The notes below the pieces were generated by a model. It was not told the origin of the DNA, did no database searches, and was given only the letters and a program-made list of their open reading frames with translations. 6,361 nucleotides of DNA, taken from NCBI GenBank assembly GCA_030043285.1, contig JASHXZ010000360.1, positions 1-6,361 on the forward strand, given 5' to 3'. Position numbers and translations under genes: made by a program. Origin of the DNA: Xanthobacteraceae bacterium (GTDB lineage: Bacteria; Pseudomonadota; Alphaproteobacteria; Rhizobiales; Xanthobacteraceae). Of this stretch, positions 5,813 through 6,361 are shown in pieces (the first letter of the stretch is position 1; the number at the start of each line of letters is the position of its first letter).

Positions 5813-5952
5813 GACGCCATTCGCGATTTAGCCTGACTTGCCGGCTCGCCCGCGAGGGCCATTCCCAAGACCACGCAAAATCCGGATTTGGACCGCACGA
5901 ATGGTTTGCGCGGCCTAAAAGACGCATCATGCGTTTTCAAAGGAGGGCCATC

Positions 5953-6162
5953 ATGGCTCAAGGTACCGTCAAGTTTTTCAATGCCCAGAAGGGCTACGGC
6001 TTCATCGTGCAGGACGCGGGCGGCCCGGATGTGTTCGTTCACATCTCCGCCGTCGAGCGCGCCGGCATGCGCAGCCTGGTCGAGGGGCAGAAGGTCAGCT
6101 TCGACATCGAGGCCGACCGCCGCAGCGGCAAGTCCGCCGCGACCAACCTGCAGTCGGTCTGA
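5953..6162 (+). CDS. CspA-family cold-shock protein
   Basis: Codes for 69 residues, the normal size of a single cold-shock domain. The start is fixed by AGGAGG (5941-5946) 6 nt before the ATG and by the family N-terminus [18 protein letters not shown]. The RNA-binding motifs are both present: RNP1 as KGYGFI (13-18) and RNP2 as VFVHIS (27-32). The protein binds single-stranded nucleic acid in the cytoplasm and acts as an RNA chaperone; some paralogues respond to cold, others to growth phase, and which applies here cannot be told. The residues MRFQRRAI in frame upstream are ahead of the ribosome-binding site and not part of the protein. A strong terminator follows 17 nt after the stop, so it is probably transcribed alone. 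The symbol is left blank because several csp paralogues usually exist. Confidence 0.96.
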   Translation: MAQGTVKFFNAQKGYGFIVQDAGGPDVFVHISAVERAGMRSLVEGQKVSFDIEADRRSGKSAATNLQSV

Positions 6163-6179
6163 CCGGCTCCGCAATGAGC

Positions 6180-6209
6180 GCCGGCGCCGCATTGGCGCCG
6201 GCATTTTCG
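6180..6209 (+). terminator. Rho-independent terminator of the cold-shock gene
   Basis: GCCGGCGCC (6180-6188) pairs perfectly with GGCGCCGGC (6194-6202) around a 5-nt loop, followed by ATTTTCGTTT. A GC-rich 9-bp stem with a T-rich tail is a classical intrinsic terminator, placed 17 nt past the stop. Confidence 0.85.
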
Positions 6210-6262
6210 TTTCCACGGGGGCGCAAATCCAGGGGGCGCAGAGAAGACATCGGAGAACGACC

Positions 6263-6361
6263 ATGCCGAGAAAGCCGGGACTGAACTCCGAATTCGTGAT
6301 GTTCGACGTCGTCTATGAGGACGGCAAGCAGCGCTCCAACCGCAAGGTGCCGCGCACGCTC
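6263..6361 (+). CDS. Small conserved hypothetical protein (3' end beyond window)
   Basis: The first 33 codons are present and the frame is open to the window edge (MPRKPGLNSEFVMFDVVYED...). CGGAGAA (6251-6257) lies 5 nt before the ATG. The start resembles a small protein that I recall next to csp genes in Bradyrhizobium-type genomes, with no assigned function. The tail is missing here, so domain content cannot be judged. It is separated from the cold-shock gene by a strong terminator, so it probably has its own promoter in the roughly 50 bp before it. Confidence 0.8.
   Translation, partial: MPRKPGLNSEFVMFDVVYEDGKQRSNRKVPRTL

Noticed and set aside
5806..6264. Minus-strand frame opposite the cold-shock gene
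   Set aside because: Shadow of the csp coding sequence; the plus strand carries RNP1, RNP2 and an ideal ribosome-binding site.

Overview
The window looks like chromosomal DNA of a GC-rich alphaproteobacterium, most likely from the Bradyrhizobium/Rhodopseudomonas group. Evidence: strong G/C bias outside the middle block, intergenic palindromes of the types common in Rhizobiales, a small CspA-type cold-shock gene followed by a short gene whose product starts MPRKPGLNSEFVMFDVVYED (a type I recall from Bradyrhizobium relatives), and a HIT protein of the '[13 protein letters not shown]' kind. Species cannot be fixed from the sequence alone.

Left block (1-2690). A palindromic repeat at 23-45 lies just past the end of a minus-strand gene (91-1458) for an exported protein with a single c-type haem motif near its C-terminus. 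After an intergenic stretch comes a plus-strand DUF559 (PD-(D/E)XK-like) nuclease-domain gene (1729-2160). It is bracketed by two copies of one REP-like palindrome in inverted orientation; the upstream copy supplies its Shine-Dalgarno and start codon, the downstream copy encodes its C-terminal tail. A small cupin gene (2196-2579) follows on the same strand and ends at a hairpin terminator.

Middle block (about 2640-5270). This block has visibly lower GC and looks acquired. A minus-strand HTH regulator (2691-3029) diverges from a two-gene operon: a GNAT-like protein (3196-3840) and an unrecognised 437-residue protein (3837-5150) whose start codon overlaps the preceding stop (ATGA). The divergent intergenic region holds two 26-bp direct repeats, each with internal dyad symmetry, placed over the -35 and start-site regions of a good plus-strand promoter. 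The simplest reading is a self-contained regulated cassette: the HTH protein binds the repeats and controls the operon, and perhaps itself. The cassette's function is not evident. The large protein carries a recent-looking 24-bp in-frame tandem duplication.

Right block (5277-6361). GC-rich housekeeping DNA resumes: a minus-strand HIT hydrolase, a divergent cold-shock gene with a candidate promoter about 140 bp upstream and a strong terminator, and the first 33 codons of a small conserved gene running off the window.

No rRNA, tRNA, CRISPR array, transposase or integrase was found.
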